Translations under genes and position numbers: made by a program
Origin: Erysipelotrichales bacterium
GTDB taxonomy: Bacteria > Bacillota_I > Bacilli_A > RF39 > UBA660
Direction of reading: 5' to 3'
Assembly: GCA_022508565.1 (NCBI GenBank)
Contig: JAFLUY010000004.1
Location: 1 to 42,943 of the forward strand
Length of the DNA: 42,943 nucleotides
Notes under the pieces: model-generated
Database searches by the model: none
Seen by the model: only the letters and a program-made list of their open reading frames with translations
What the model was told of the DNA's origin: nothing
In this document: positions 33,329 to 42,026 of the stretch, one piece after another
Layout: each line of letters starts with the position of its first letter
Numbering within the stretch: position 1 is the stretch's first letter

Positions 33329-33730
33329 ATGGACGAAGTAAAAACTATAAAAGATAAATTACATGACGCGACTGGATTGTCTTATTCTTTTATTGATAGT
33401 AAATTCGAAATACTAAATAATGAAGAAATAACAGATGAGCAAAAAGAGACATTCTATACCAGTCTTTCTTGGATGATTCCTAGTGGAGTTGTAAATACTG
33501 AAAACAAAAAAGAAATATTGAAAACTTTTAGGGAAGAAAATAATCTACCGGCGATAGAAGAAAATAGCGAATTAGATATTTATGAAGATCCTAAAGAATC
33601 AGAAGAAACTCCCGAACAGAATCCTGAAACTGAGGAAAAAGGTGAAGATACTCAAGTAGAACCAGAAGAAAAGGAAGAATCTAAAGAAAATGAAGAACCC
33701 GAACAGGCTGAAGAAAAAATCGAAGAATAA
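33329..33730 (+). CDS. Module protein with a long acidic Pro/Glu tail
   Basis: Residues about 6-73 are the second copy of the shared module (KDKLHDATGLSYSFID, then SLSWMIPSGV, then KKEILKTFREENNL). Residues about 75-133 are a low-complexity tail made almost only of Glu, Pro, Lys, Gln and Thr (for example EETPEQNPETEEKGEDTQVE), likely unfolded and strongly negative. Such tails can act as spacers or electrostatic brakes. It follows the first module gene by 29 bases and is followed by a terminator. Confidence 0.7.
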   Translation: MDEVKTIKDKLHDATGLSYSFIDSKFEILNNEEITDEQKETFYTSLSWMIPSGVVNTENKKEILKTFREENNLPAIEENSELDIYEDPKESEETPEQNPETEEKGEDTQVEPEEKEESKENEEPEQAEEKIEE

Positions 33731-33766
33731 TTTTTATATATTTATATAAAACAATATTATATAATG

Positions 33767-33803
33767 AAATGGGATGGCAAAGTTAAGTCATCCCGTTTTC
33801 TAT
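33767..33803 (+). terminator. Hairpin terminator between module genes
   Basis: GGGATG (33771-33776) pairs with CATCCC within a longer imperfect stem (33767-33798), followed by a T-rich stretch. It separates the two short module genes from the beta-helix gene. Confidence 0.7.
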
Positions 33804-33840
33804 TTTTAATTATAGAAATTAAATTATATTATTTTAGTAT

Positions 33841-35550
33841 ATGGATATCCGACAAGAATTGTGCGATAAAACCGGTTTCGCAAAAAATATTGTTGATAAA
33901 CTTTTAGAAGAACTCCAAATATCTGAAGGAGAGGCAAAAGAAAAAGTATTATCACATATAAAATGGCATATTCCTAGTGGAGCTATGGAAGATCCTAAAA
34001 CTGGAAAAACTTTTTCAGATTTTAGAGATTATTTAATTGAAGAAATTCGTAAAAATTATTTTTCAGATAAAACTGTTGAAGAGATTATCGAAGAACTAAT
34101 AAAAGGAGGCGATGTTGATTTTGTTGGTAACCTTTCATTAGAAGAATCAATTATTCCTGAATCGGATTTAAATCTCAATTTAAATAATAATGATGTTGAA
34201 GTTAAACCCGACAATAATGTAATTACTGTAGAAAATGGTAAAACTATTACGATTACAGGAGACGGAACAATAACATCTCCTTTTAATGGAGGAAATGATG
34301 TTGGAGTATCCGCTATTGAGGTGACCAACGGAAAATTAGAAATTGGTAAATCTGAAGAGGTTTTAGGAGCTTCTACAGAAAATGGAGAAAATATTAAAAT
34401 TATTGGCCCTAGAGCAATCACAGCTAACGGTTCAGCGGCCGAAGTAGTTATTAATAACGGAGAATTTGCAACATTCTATAGTGAAGCCCCTGTTATTTAT
34501 GTTGGTAAAGACGGAGGTAAAGTAGTTATCAATAACGGAGAATTCAAAGTAGAATATGAAGGAAAAACTGGATATACGAATAAATATCTTTTGAATTTAA
34601 ATGATGATTTATTGAAAGATTCTAATAAGAAAGCTACTGATTTTATTGAAGTTAAAGGTGGTACTTTCTATAATTTTGATCCATCACATTCCGAATCAGA
34701 AAACCCTCCTGTTAGTTTTTTAGCATCTGGATATAAAGTTAAATCTGAAGTTAAAGGTAAAGATACTTTATATCATGTAGTAATAGATCGTACCGCACAA
34801 ATCTTAAAAGAAATTGTTGCTGGAGGAGATTATACTCTCCCAGAAGATATCGATATCACTTCAAAAATTGCTTTAGCAAAACCTACTAATCTCGATTTAA
34901 ATAATCACACAATTACAAATAAAACTCCCGGAGGAGACGCTATTCAATTAGGTGCTGGAGAATTCACTTTTAAAAACGGTACAATTGATAATGTTATTGG
35001 AGGAGGAGCGTCTGCTGGTATTTATGTAAATTCTTCTAAAGGAAACAATATCACTTTAGAAAATATGACTATTAAAGCTACTTATCCTGTATATTTGAAT
35101 AATGCTATAAATCCTGTATGTACAATTAAATCAGGTACATATATAAGTCCTTATGATAAAGGTGTAGCTGTATATGTAGAAAAAGGAGGTAAAGCTATAA
35201 TTGAAGGAGGTTATTTCTCTACAGACGGACATGACAGTTCATTCTTACTGAATTTAAAAGATAACATCCGTGAACCTAATACTGATAAGAAACCCATAGA
35301 ATTTATTGAAGTACGTGGTGGTACATTTGTAAACTTCAATCCAGAAAATAATGCTTCAGAAGGAGCTGGTACAAATTACGTACCTGATGATTATATTGTA
35401 GGTTCTTATAAAGAAGGAGAAAATACTATATATATTGTTGAGAAATATAATAATCAACCAGATGTAGATTTTGACGGTCCTAATGGAGCAACTATTACTT
35501 GGAATACTGAAAAATTTGGAAAAAATAATTCTACAATGAATATAGAATAA
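33841..35550 (+). CDS. Beta-helix surface protein with the shared N-terminal module
   Basis: Residues about 2-74 are the third module copy (QELCDKTGFAKNIVDKLLEE, then HIKWHIPSGA, then LIEEIRKNYF). The rest is a parallel beta-helix-like array rich in Gly, Asn, Thr and Ile, with turns such as GKTITITGDGTI, GKVVINNGEF and ENMTIKATYPVYLNNA. Two internal repeats end in KYLLNLNDDLLKD/SFLLNLKDNIREP followed by (E)FIEV(K/R)GGTF. This architecture is typical of phage tail fibres, spikes or head fibres that touch host glycans. There is no signal peptide. Its codon use is close to that of the tail sheath gene, which suggests strong late expression. Confidence 0.78.
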   Translation: MDIRQELCDKTGFAKNIVDKLLEELQISEGEAKEKVLSHIKWHIPSGAMEDPKTGKTFSDFRDYLIEEIRKNYFSDKTVEEIIEELIKGGDVDFVGNLSLEESIIPESDLNLNLNNNDVEVKPDNNVITVENGKTITITGDGTITSPFNGGNDVGVSAIEVTNGKLEIGKSEEVLGASTENGENIKIIGPRAITANGSAAEVVINNGEFATFYSEAPVIYVGKDGGKVVINNGEFKVEYEGKTGYTNKYLLNLNDDLLKDSNKKATDFIEVKGGTFYNFDPSHSESENPPVSFLASGYKVKSEVKGKDTLYHVVIDRTAQILKEIVAGGDYTLPEDIDITSKIALAKPTNLDLNNHTITNKTPGGDAIQLGAGEFTFKNGTIDNVIGGGASAGIYVNSSKGNNITLENMTIKATYPVYLNNAINPVCTIKSGTYISPYDKGVAVYVEKGGKAIIEGGYFSTDGHDSSFLLNLKDNIREPNTDKKPIEFIEVRGGTFVNFNPENNASEGAGTNYVPDDYIVGSYKEGENTIYIVEKYNNQPDVDFDGPNGATITWNTEKFGKNNSTMNIE

Positions 35551-35591
35551 AATTAATCCTATTTTAATATTAAAAATAATGTCATAGACTA

Positions 35592-35849
35592 ATGTTTCCG
35601 GGATTTATTTCATTATATAAAGATTCTAATGGTAAAGTACATGTTTATTTCTTTAGAGGAATAGGAGATAATTTTAAACCTATTTATAGAACTTTAGATT
35701 TGACTCATATAAAAGAAAATTATAAATTTACTGAATTAGAAGACGGGGCAGTTGACTATATATTTGATAATCCGTTTTTAAGTACTATTGATTGTAAACT
35801 TGTAAATATTTTTACAGGAGAAACGGAAAGAATTAAAATTAATTTATAA
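35592..35849 (+). CDS. Unknown small protein, 85 residues
   Basis: This is a strand-rich soluble product (FISLYKDSNGKVHVYFFRGI near the start; CKLVNIFTGETERIKI at the end) with no known motif. It lies between the beta-helix gene and the next unknown gene, 5 bases upstream of the latter, and may be a small virion component. No function is assigned. Confidence 0.6.
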   Translation: MFPGFISLYKDSNGKVHVYFFRGIGDNFKPIYRTLDLTHIKENYKFTELEDGAVDYIFDNPFLSTIDCKLVNIFTGETERIKINL

Positions 35850-35854
35850 AAATT

Positions 35855-36415
35855 ATGAAAAAAGTATATATTTTAGGTAACAATTCTTATTGTTTGAAAA
35901 TAATACCGACATTAGAAAAAATAGGAGGAAAAAATGATAATGAATTTTCTGAAGAAGAATTATCAAATGAAAATAATATATTTTATATAGATTGGTTTGA
36001 AGATAATTTAATTAAGTTTATTAATAAAGATACAGTTTTAGGAAGCGAAATTCTTACATGTTGGAAAAAAATATGCCCATTGACATCTATAAACGAATTG
36101 CCTCAAGATTGGGATAGTGCTTATGCTAATTATGAATCCCTTCAAAAATATATGAATGGAGAAGACGGAAAATTAGATACAAAAATGGATTATCTAGGCC
36201 GAGTAATCATTTTAAGAGATATTTATAGACAAGGATGGATTCCGGAATATAATGATCAAGTATATCACATAAAATACGATTTATCTATTAAAGATTTGAC
36301 AATATTGAAAGGAATTGGAATTTCTAAACTATTATCATTTAAAACTTTAGAATTAGCAGAAGCTTTTAAAGAAAATTTCAATAATTTATTAACAGCAGTA
36401 CAAGAATATCTTTAA
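35855..36415 (+). CDS. Unknown protein, 186 residues
   Basis: The product begins MKKVYILGNNSYCLKIIPTL, a strand-loop-helix that superficially resembles a nucleotide-binding start but lacks a glycine-rich loop. Further on there is SWNELPQDWD-like chemistry (INELPQDWDSAYANYESLQK) and a DYLGRVIILRDIYRQGWIP segment. I recognise no family. It ends 25 bases before a strong terminator. It may share a transcript with the small gene before it. Confidence 0.6.
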   Translation: MKKVYILGNNSYCLKIIPTLEKIGGKNDNEFSEEELSNENNIFYIDWFEDNLIKFINKDTVLGSEILTCWKKICPLTSINELPQDWDSAYANYESLQKYMNGEDGKLDTKMDYLGRVIILRDIYRQGWIPEYNDQVYHIKYDLSIKDLTILKGIGISKLLSFKTLELAEAFKENFNNLLTAVQEYL

Positions 36416-36440
36416 AATAAAATTTAACATTTTTTAACTA

Positions 36441-36480
36441 AGAGCCTTTTGAAAATTTACTTCAAAAGGCTCTATTTTTT
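36441..36480 (+). terminator. Strong intrinsic terminator
   Basis: AGAGCCTTTTGAA (36441-36453) pairs perfectly with TTCAAAAGGCTCT (36461-36473), followed by ATTTTTT. It separates the structural-looking genes from the sigma-factor/ClpX block. Confidence 0.92.
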
Positions 36481-36528
36481 CTAAAATCCTCTTTAGATAA
36501 AATAATAAGTATATGAGAGGAATAAATA

Positions 36529-37770
36529 ATGCCTAGAATTAAAGTTGTCTTAAATAAGACAAATACACAAAAGTTAAATAAATTTTTTAAATGGGCCCAG
36601 GAAAATTGGCCGAATGTAGATAATACTGAGTTAAGCGAATTTTTAATTGAGAAGATTAAAAATGAGATAAAAAATCTAATGAAAGATTGTTCTGAAAAGA
36701 TGATCATTGAAGTCTGGATAGAAAAATTGAAAAAATCCAGAATTCCATTAGATATAAAAGATTTTAAGGAAAATATTATAGAAAATCTTAAAATTGCAGT
36801 AAGAACTAAATTAGCAGGGATATATACTAACAAATCATTTGATAATAATATTGATATATATTTTAATGAAGTAAAGAGAGAATATATACTCCATCCACAA
36901 TCAGAATCAGATGAATTAGAATTTTTACCAGAAAATAGAGATGTATTCATCAAAAATAATCTCAAATTAGTAGTAAATTGCGCAAAACGATATCAAAATT
37001 TAGGATTACCGTTTGAAGATTTAATACAAGCCGGTAATGAAGGATTATTAGCAGCATTCGATAATTTTAAAACCGATAGAGCTAATCTTAGGAATGCTAT
37101 TATTGAGGATATAAAAAATGAAGAAATTGAAAACTTTACATATGAAGAAAGTGAAAGAATAGTCAAACATAGATTTATATATGGGAAATTATTAGATCAA
37201 ACTCTTAAAAAACTTCCACAAACAGGATTTGAATCAAAACAAGAATTTATCAATTGGGCTAAATTAAATATTAAAGGAGCAGTATTTGCTTCAGTGGCAT
37301 TTCAGTGGATACGTTCGGCGATCATCATGGAAATTACAAAATCCGGAAATGTCATTAAAATGCCTAAGAAATCAAAAACCGATGATGATGAAAAGGGCTC
37401 TAATATAGCAAAAATAATTAGATTAGATAGCATCAATCCATATACTGATGATAATTATTCTGATGCTGATTTATCGATTATTGCAAATGAAGAATTCATT
37501 ATTGAAGACCAAGCTATCGAAAAAGTAGAAAAACAACAAACTTTAAGACCTGTTATCGAAGAGATGTTAAGTTGTTTAGATTTATTAGATCGAAAAGTTA
37601 TTAAAAGAAAATATGGAATTGGATATCCTTATGCTATGACGATTAATGAAATATCTGAAGCCGAATCGATTTCAGTTGGTCAAGTGAAAAGAATTCTTAG
37701 AGATTCTATGTTAGTATTACAACAAAACTTAAATGATAATCAAAAAAGAATGTTAGCAGAAATTTTATGA
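36529..37770 (+). CDS. Second sigma-70 family factor, without a capsid-targeting peptide
   Basis: Sigma region 2 spans about residues 142-285: NNLKLVVNCAKRYQNLGLPF then EDLIQAGNEGLLAAFDNF, and SVAFQWIRSAIIMEITKSGN as the -10 recognition helix. A region 3/4 part follows, with LLDRKVIKRKYGI and a helix-turn-helix TINEISEAESISVGQVKRIL (about 375-395). An extra 60-residue segment splits region 2 (about 180-250). The N-terminus (MPRIKVVLNK) has no head-packaging peptide, so this factor should be made after infection and may drive middle or late genes. The start of the next gene overlaps its stop by four bases. Confidence 0.87.
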   Translation: MPRIKVVLNKTNTQKLNKFFKWAQENWPNVDNTELSEFLIEKIKNEIKNLMKDCSEKMIIEVWIEKLKKSRIPLDIKDFKENIIENLKIAVRTKLAGIYTNKSFDNNIDIYFNEVKREYILHPQSESDELEFLPENRDVFIKNNLKLVVNCAKRYQNLGLPFEDLIQAGNEGLLAAFDNFKTDRANLRNAIIEDIKNEEIENFTYEESERIVKHRFIYGKLLDQTLKKLPQTGFESKQEFINWAKLNIKGAVFASVAFQWIRSAIIMEITKSGNVIKMPKKSKTDDDEKGSNIAKIIRLDSINPYTDDNYSDADLSIIANEEFIIEDQAIEKVEKQQTLRPVIEEMLSCLDLLDRKVIKRKYGIGYPYAMTINEISEAESISVGQVKRILRDSMLVLQQNLNDNQKRMLAEIL

Positions 37771-38300
37771 AAGATCGAATAAATCATAAAATATATATAA
37801 TGTTTCCTTCTATTTGGAAATGCTGGAGAGAATGGTGGCGAGTAAGAAAATGGTTTAAATTTCCAAAAATAAATATATATTGGCAAAAGAAAAACTCATT
37901 AAGTTTTTATTGTCTTTTTGATAAATTATTTAGTTTTGAGATATATCCTTTACGTTGGAAAACGAAATATACAGATTATTGTTTTGAAGGATGTCCATAT
38001 ATAATATTTAATTTATTTAGAAAAAGGTTTTTAGCTATCGAATTTGTGGCTCCTAATATTAAAGGAGAAGAAACAAATAGTCACATATATTATGAAAGCA
38101 TTTTAGATAAAATTCATGGTAAATACTCATATATCACAATGGAAAGTGAACCTTTAAATATATATGAAGTATATAAAAACAATATATGGACTAGATATGG
38201 AAAAAATAATGTTGAGCAAAAATTTACTTGTTTACCGTATTTGACAAAATATGCTAAAAAAGAAATAGAAAAAATCAATCCGAAAGAATTCGAAATTTAA
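37767..38300 (+). CDS. Unknown basic, aromatic-rich protein, 177 residues
   Basis: The ATGA overlap with the sigma-factor stop shows coupled translation. The N-terminal 60 residues are rich in Trp, Lys and Phe (SIWKCWREWWRVRKWFKFPK), suggesting membrane-surface or nucleic-acid contact. No catalytic motif or membrane helix is clear. The 3' end overlaps the convergent gene at 38275 by 26 bases. The function is unknown; a sigma-factor partner is possible because of the coupling. Confidence 0.6.
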   Translation: MKDRINHKIYIMFPSIWKCWREWWRVRKWFKFPKINIYWQKKNSLSFYCLFDKLFSFEIYPLRWKTKYTDYCFEGCPYIIFNLFRKRFLAIEFVAPNIKGEETNSHIYYESILDKIHGKYSYITMESEPLNIYEVYKNNIWTRYGKNNVEQKFTCLPYLTKYAKKEIEKINPKEFEI

Positions 38301-38577
38301 GATTAGCCATATTAGAAGATAGACTAAGTACTTTTAAATTTGCTCCGGTTCGTTTTCTAAGTATGACTATATTCACTTCTCCATTATTAAAATATCCTAC
38401 TTGAGTTACTGGAGCAGTTATATCAAAATCAGGCATTATTGAACAATCTTTGGTCCAAAATCTAACGATTTTACCTATTAAAAGCTGCTCTAGTTCCTCT
38501 TTTGTAAATTGAATCACTCGGTAATCTTTATTTACAAAAATTTCTTTATCTCCGATTATATATGATTCTTTTTTCAT
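38275..38577 (-). CDS. Unknown small minus-strand protein, 100 residues
   Basis: The soluble product starts MKKESYIIGDKEIFVNKDYR and continues with a helix (FTKEELEQLLIGKIVRFW) and several strands (VTQVGYFNNGEVNIVILRKR). It overlaps the end of the plus-strand gene tail to tail, which is common for small phage genes. The divergent ClpX gene starts 70 bases away, so promoters for both should lie in 38578-38647. No family is recognised. Confidence 0.55.
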   Translation of the reverse strand: MKKESYIIGDKEIFVNKDYRVIQFTKEELEQLLIGKIVRFWTKDCSIMPDFDITAPVTQVGYFNNGEVNIVILRKRTGANLKVLSLSSNMANLKFRILSD

Positions 38578-38647
38578 GAAATCTACTTAAAAGTACCTAT
38601 ATTAAAAATATGAATTAATTATATTTAAAAATTAAATATTAAACTAA

Positions 38648-39856
38648 ATGGCAAGAAAAAATAAAACTTGTTTAATGTGCGCTCGTCCGATAAATGAGGA
38701 AGACGTACGTTTTAAAGGTGTATATGGATATATTTGTAAACATTGTGCAGAACAAATATCAGGAATGAGTTCTCTATTGAGTGAAGAAGAAATGTTAGAT
38801 GAACTTACTGAAAATGATGAAGGAATTTCATTTACTCCAAAATCTATAAAAGAACATCTTGATAAATATATTATTGGACAAGAACATACAAAAGTAGTTA
38901 TCGCTACTGCTGTATATAATCATTATAAAAGAATCAATCATCATTCCGAAACAGAGCTTCAAAAATCTTGTTGTCTTTTAGTAGGTCCTACTGGTACAGG
39001 TAAGACCGAGATAGCCAGAGCGATTGCTAAATATTTAAATGTGCCATTTGCTATTGCTGATGCTACTTCATTGACTCAAGCCGGATATGTTGGTGATGAT
39101 GTTGAAACTATTTTGACAAGATTGCTACAAGCAGCAGATTATGATGTCGAAGCCGCTGAAAGAGGAATAGTTTTCATTGATGAAATCGATAAGATAGCAA
39201 ATTCTTCAAACGGAAATCCGAGTATTACAAGAGACGTTTCTGGAGAAGGAGTTCAGCAAGCTTTATTGAAATTAATTGAGGGTTCTGAAGTTATGGTACC
39301 TCCGAATGGCGGAAGAAAGCATCCAAACCAAGAAATGATTAAAGTGAATACTGAAAATATATTATTTATATGTTCTGGAGCATTTGTTGGACTTGATAAA
39401 ATTATATCTAGGAGAATGAATACAAAAACTTTAGGATATGGGCTTATCGATAAAAATAAAGAAAAGATCGATAAAGAAAATATATTGCATCATGTCACTC
39501 CTAAAGATATAAAAAATTATGGATTGATTCCAGAATTTGTTGGACGTATGCCAATCATAACATATACTGATAAACTTGATAAAAAATCTTTAGTTCGTAT
39601 ATTGACTGAACCAAAAAATGCTGTTATCAAACAATATAAAGAAATATTTGAAATTGATGGCATAAAATTAGAATTCGGAAAAGGAGTTTACGATTATATA
39701 GCAGAAACTGCTTTAAAAACCGAAACTGGGGCCAGAGGTTTGAGAAATATAATTGAAAGAGTTTTGTTGAAACCTATGTACGAACTTCCCGGAAGCGGTA
39801 AAAAAGAATTTAAAATAAGTAAGAAATTTGTTGAAGAACAACTTAAAGTCGCATAA
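38648..39856 (+). CDS. clpX: ClpX ATPase (protein unfoldase)
   Basis: This is a full-length 402-residue ClpX. It has the N-terminal zinc-binding domain (Cys8, Cys11, Cys30, Cys33), Walker A GPTGTGKT (113-120), pore loop GYVG (146-149), Walker B FIDEIDKI (176-183), the RKH loop (223-225) and sensor 2 in ETGARGLRN. The ClpP-docking IGF loop of cellular ClpX is present as LGYG (262-265), so ClpP binding is likely retained. The hexamer unfolds tagged proteins and feeds them to ClpP. A phage copy could redirect host ClpP to new targets or team up with the ClpP-like protein at 16057. A small gene follows 2 bases after its stop. Confidence 0.93.
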   Translation: MARKNKTCLMCARPINEEDVRFKGVYGYICKHCAEQISGMSSLLSEEEMLDELTENDEGISFTPKSIKEHLDKYIIGQEHTKVVIATAVYNHYKRINHHSETELQKSCCLLVGPTGTGKTEIARAIAKYLNVPFAIADATSLTQAGYVGDDVETILTRLLQAADYDVEAAERGIVFIDEIDKIANSSNGNPSITRDVSGEGVQQALLKLIEGSEVMVPPNGGRKHPNQEMIKVNTENILFICSGAFVGLDKIISRRMNTKTLGYGLIDKNKEKIDKENILHHVTPKDIKNYGLIPEFVGRMPIITYTDKLDKKSLVRILTEPKNAVIKQYKEIFEIDGIKLEFGKGVYDYIAETALKTETGARGLRNIIERVLLKPMYELPGSGKKEFKISKKFVEEQLKVA

Positions 39857-39858
39857 TC

Positions 39859-39990
39859 ATGTCGAAAGAAAATTGGGAATCTTATACAGACGAGAATGGA
39901 ATAGAATATTGGATTATTCCTAATGAGGATGGATCTACCACAAAAGTTTCGAAAGAATTTTTAAAGAAGTGTTATGATCATTCTTGGTAA
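39859..39990 (+). CDS. Tiny acidic protein downstream of clpX, 43 residues
   Basis: A short frame starting MSKENWESYTDENGIEYWII begins 2 bases after the clpX stop and ends at 39990. The composition is normal for a protein, with paired aromatic and acidic residues. The close spacing suggests translation together with clpX, so it could be an adaptor or modulator, but it may be unrelated. An 18-base stretch at its 3' end (39974-39991) is repeated imperfectly at 40014-40031. Confidence 0.5.
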   Translation: MSKENWESYTDENGIEYWIIPNEDGSTTKVSKEFLKKCYDHSW

Positions 39991-40031
39991 ACAGAGAATG
40001 ATAAAATTTCATGATGATCATTTTTAGTAAA
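39974..40031 (+). repeat. Short imperfect repeat of a gene 3' end
   Basis: ATGATCATTCTTGGTAAA (39974-39991), which includes the stop codon of the small gene, recurs as ATGATCATTTTTAGTAAA at 40014-40031. This resembles the larger duplicated gene end at 1516-1620. Confidence 0.5.
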
Positions 40032-40044
40032 TGAAGAAATAAAT

Positions 40045-41031
40045 ATGGAAGATAAAGCATTAGTATTATACCATAAAGAAGATAATGATGGAGTTTTTTC
40101 TGGAGCGTTATTCAGAAATTATTTCATATATGATCTGCAACTTGAAAATGAAAACGTCATTTGTCAAGGTTTAGATTATAATGATGTCAAAAAGATTGAC
40201 AAGGAATATATCGACAATATTTCAGAATTCTTTAAATACATTGTCATAACCGACATATCATTACCAGTAGATTTGATGAATTATATATACAATCTGTTTG
40301 GAAATGAATTTGTATGGATAGACCACCATGCTCCCATAATTAAAGAAGCCGAACAAAAATATAAAGCAAGCGAAACATGGACAGGCGTTCGTCAAACCGA
40401 TAGATCAGCAATATTATGTGCTTATAAATATCTATATGATCCATTCGATGAGTGCTATAATCATAAATATATTCCGGAACTTCTTAGAATTCTTTCAGCA
40501 TGGGATTCATTCACATATAAAGAAAATGGATATGAATTAGATTATGTTAGAGGCTTTAATAAAGCAGTCAATCAGGAAGTAAAATTAAATATAATTAAAG
40601 CCTCCGAAATTATCGACTATGAAGATTATGAAATGGATGCATTTATTGAAAAATGCAATGCTATTGGCAAAAGCATAGTTGAATATGAAGATTATATAAA
40701 TAACTCTTTGGTTGAATCTTCTGCTGATATCGAATGGACAATCGGTGAAGAAAATAGAAAAGCTGCTATGTTAGTTATGCAAGGCCCATCATCTTCTCTA
40801 ATATTTGAATCACTTAAGAATACTGATATAAAAAATGGAATAATATTCAAATATAATTGTAAAGAAAATGCATGGGTAATCTCTTTATATAATATAAATG
40901 AAGATGACAAAGATTTTCATTGTGGAGAATATTTGAAAACTAATTACAAAGGAGGGGGCCATTTAGGAGCAGCTGGTTGTCAAGTCTCATTTTCACAATT
41001 TTTAGAAATGATGAAATCAAAACATATATAA
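40045..41031 (+). CDS. DHH-family phosphoesterase (NrnB/oligoribonuclease-like)
   Basis: The 328-residue protein has the metal-binding motifs of the DHH superfamily: HKEDNDGVFSGA (10-21), the ITDIS strand near residue 68-72, and IDHHAP (92-97), which gives the family its name. The C-terminal DHHA1 domain ends in the substrate-binding glycine motif YKGGGHLGAAGCQV. The overall layout resembles NrnB-type enzymes that degrade short RNA or DNA oligomers or cyclic nucleotide products. It could recycle nucleotides from host nucleic acid or clear signalling nucleotides such as pApA. Endonuclease IV starts 3 bases after its stop. Confidence 0.82.
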   Translation: MEDKALVLYHKEDNDGVFSGALFRNYFIYDLQLENENVICQGLDYNDVKKIDKEYIDNISEFFKYIVITDISLPVDLMNYIYNLFGNEFVWIDHHAPIIKEAEQKYKASETWTGVRQTDRSAILCAYKYLYDPFDECYNHKYIPELLRILSAWDSFTYKENGYELDYVRGFNKAVNQEVKLNIIKASEIIDYEDYEMDAFIEKCNAIGKSIVEYEDYINNSLVESSADIEWTIGEENRKAAMLVMQGPSSSLIFESLKNTDIKNGIIFKYNCKENAWVISLYNINEDDKDFHCGEYLKTNYKGGGHLGAAGCQVSFSQFLEMMKSKHI

Positions 41032-41034
41032 TTT

Positions 41035-41874
41035 ATGAAACACATAGGCGCGCATGTATCAGTAGCAAATGGATTTAGTTATGCTCCGATAAGAGCTTCA
41101 AAAATTGGAGCTAATGCTTTTGCATTGTTTACAAAATCTCCAAAATCTTATTCGGCATCAGAAATTTCACATAAAGAAGCAGAGACATTTAAATATGAAT
41201 GCGAACAACTTAATTTTGATAAGAAATTTATTCTCCCCCACGCTTCTTATATAATAAATCTTAGCAATCCAGATGAAGATAAACGAAAAAAAAGCTTAGA
41301 TTTACTTATATTGGAAATGCAAAGATGTGCTAAACTTGGATTAGATAAACTTAATTTCCATCCGGGAGCACATCTTAAAGCTATGACTATGAAAGATAGT
41401 TTGAAATTGATAGCCGAAGAAATGAATAAAGCTATTGAAGCGGTTCCTGAAGTAAAGTTAGTTATTGAAAATACTGCAGGATCTGGAAGTAATGTTGGGT
41501 ATCATTTTGAACAGATATCAGAAATAATAAACAACATTGATAATAAATCAAATGTTGGATTCTGTATAGACACTTGTCATACTTTCGGAGCTGGATATGA
41601 TTTGAATAAAGATTATGATTGGACTTGGTGGACAATTAATGATATGGGTATCTGGAAATATCTTTGTGGAATTCACTTGAATGATTCTCTTCAACCACTT
41701 GGAAGTAAAAAAGATAGACATGCGAATATTGGTCAAGGTCTTATCGGATTAGAATTTTTTGAGAAATTTATGCAAGACGATAGATTTGATGATATCCCAA
41801 TTATTCTTGAGACACCAAATTCTGAAAATTGGAAAAATGAAATTACAATGTTAAGACAATTTGAAAAAAATTGA
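41035..41874 (+). CDS. nfo: Endonuclease IV (AP endonuclease)
   Basis: The 279-residue TIM-barrel enzyme keeps all nine metal ligands of E. coli Nfo in register: His69, His109, Glu145, Asp179, His182, His214, Asp227, His229 and Glu259. They sit in motifs such as LPHASY, FHPGAH, VIENTAG, IDTCHTFGAGYD, HLNDS and KDRHANIGQG. The start MKHIGAHVS is also typical. It cleaves DNA at abasic sites and would repair phage DNA or take part in removal of modified bases. It is co-transcribed with the DHH gene. The hairpin at 41881-41899 lies just downstream. Confidence 0.94.
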   Translation: MKHIGAHVSVANGFSYAPIRASKIGANAFALFTKSPKSYSASEISHKEAETFKYECEQLNFDKKFILPHASYIINLSNPDEDKRKKSLDLLILEMQRCAKLGLDKLNFHPGAHLKAMTMKDSLKLIAEEMNKAIEAVPEVKLVIENTAGSGSNVGYHFEQISEIINNIDNKSNVGFCIDTCHTFGAGYDLNKDYDWTWWTINDMGIWKYLCGIHLNDSLQPLGSKKDRHANIGQGLIGLEFFEKFMQDDRFDDIPIILETPNSENWKNEITMLRQFEKN

Positions 41875-41880
41875 AATATA

Positions 41881-41899
41881 TTGTATTATTTTAATACAA
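41881..41899 (+). terminator. Possible weak hairpin after nfo
   Basis: TTGTATTA (41881-41888) pairs with TAATACAA (41892-41899) around a 3-base loop, 7 bases after the nfo stop. The stem is AT-rich and no clean T-run follows, so termination is uncertain. Confidence 0.4.
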
Positions 41900-41909
41900 A
41901 AGTTTGAAT

Positions 41910-41995
41910 TATTTCATAATATTTCTATAGAAAATTTGAAAAAATCAAGATTTTTTCTATAATGAAATTTTGAAATATTTCATAATATTTCTATA
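41910..41995 (+). repeat. Direct repeat in the intergenic region after nfo
   Basis: TATTTCATAATATTTCTATA occurs at 41910-41929 and again, identically, at 41976-41995. Between them TTTCTATAATGAAATTTTGA partly inverts the same motif. Related words (TTTCTATA, AATGAAATTTT, AATTTCATAAT) also occur in the intergenic region before the sigma-factor gene. They may be binding sites for a phage regulator or sigma factor. Confidence 0.5.
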
Positions 41996-42026
41996 TTTTA
42001 AATGTATTTAATATTAATCAAATAAT

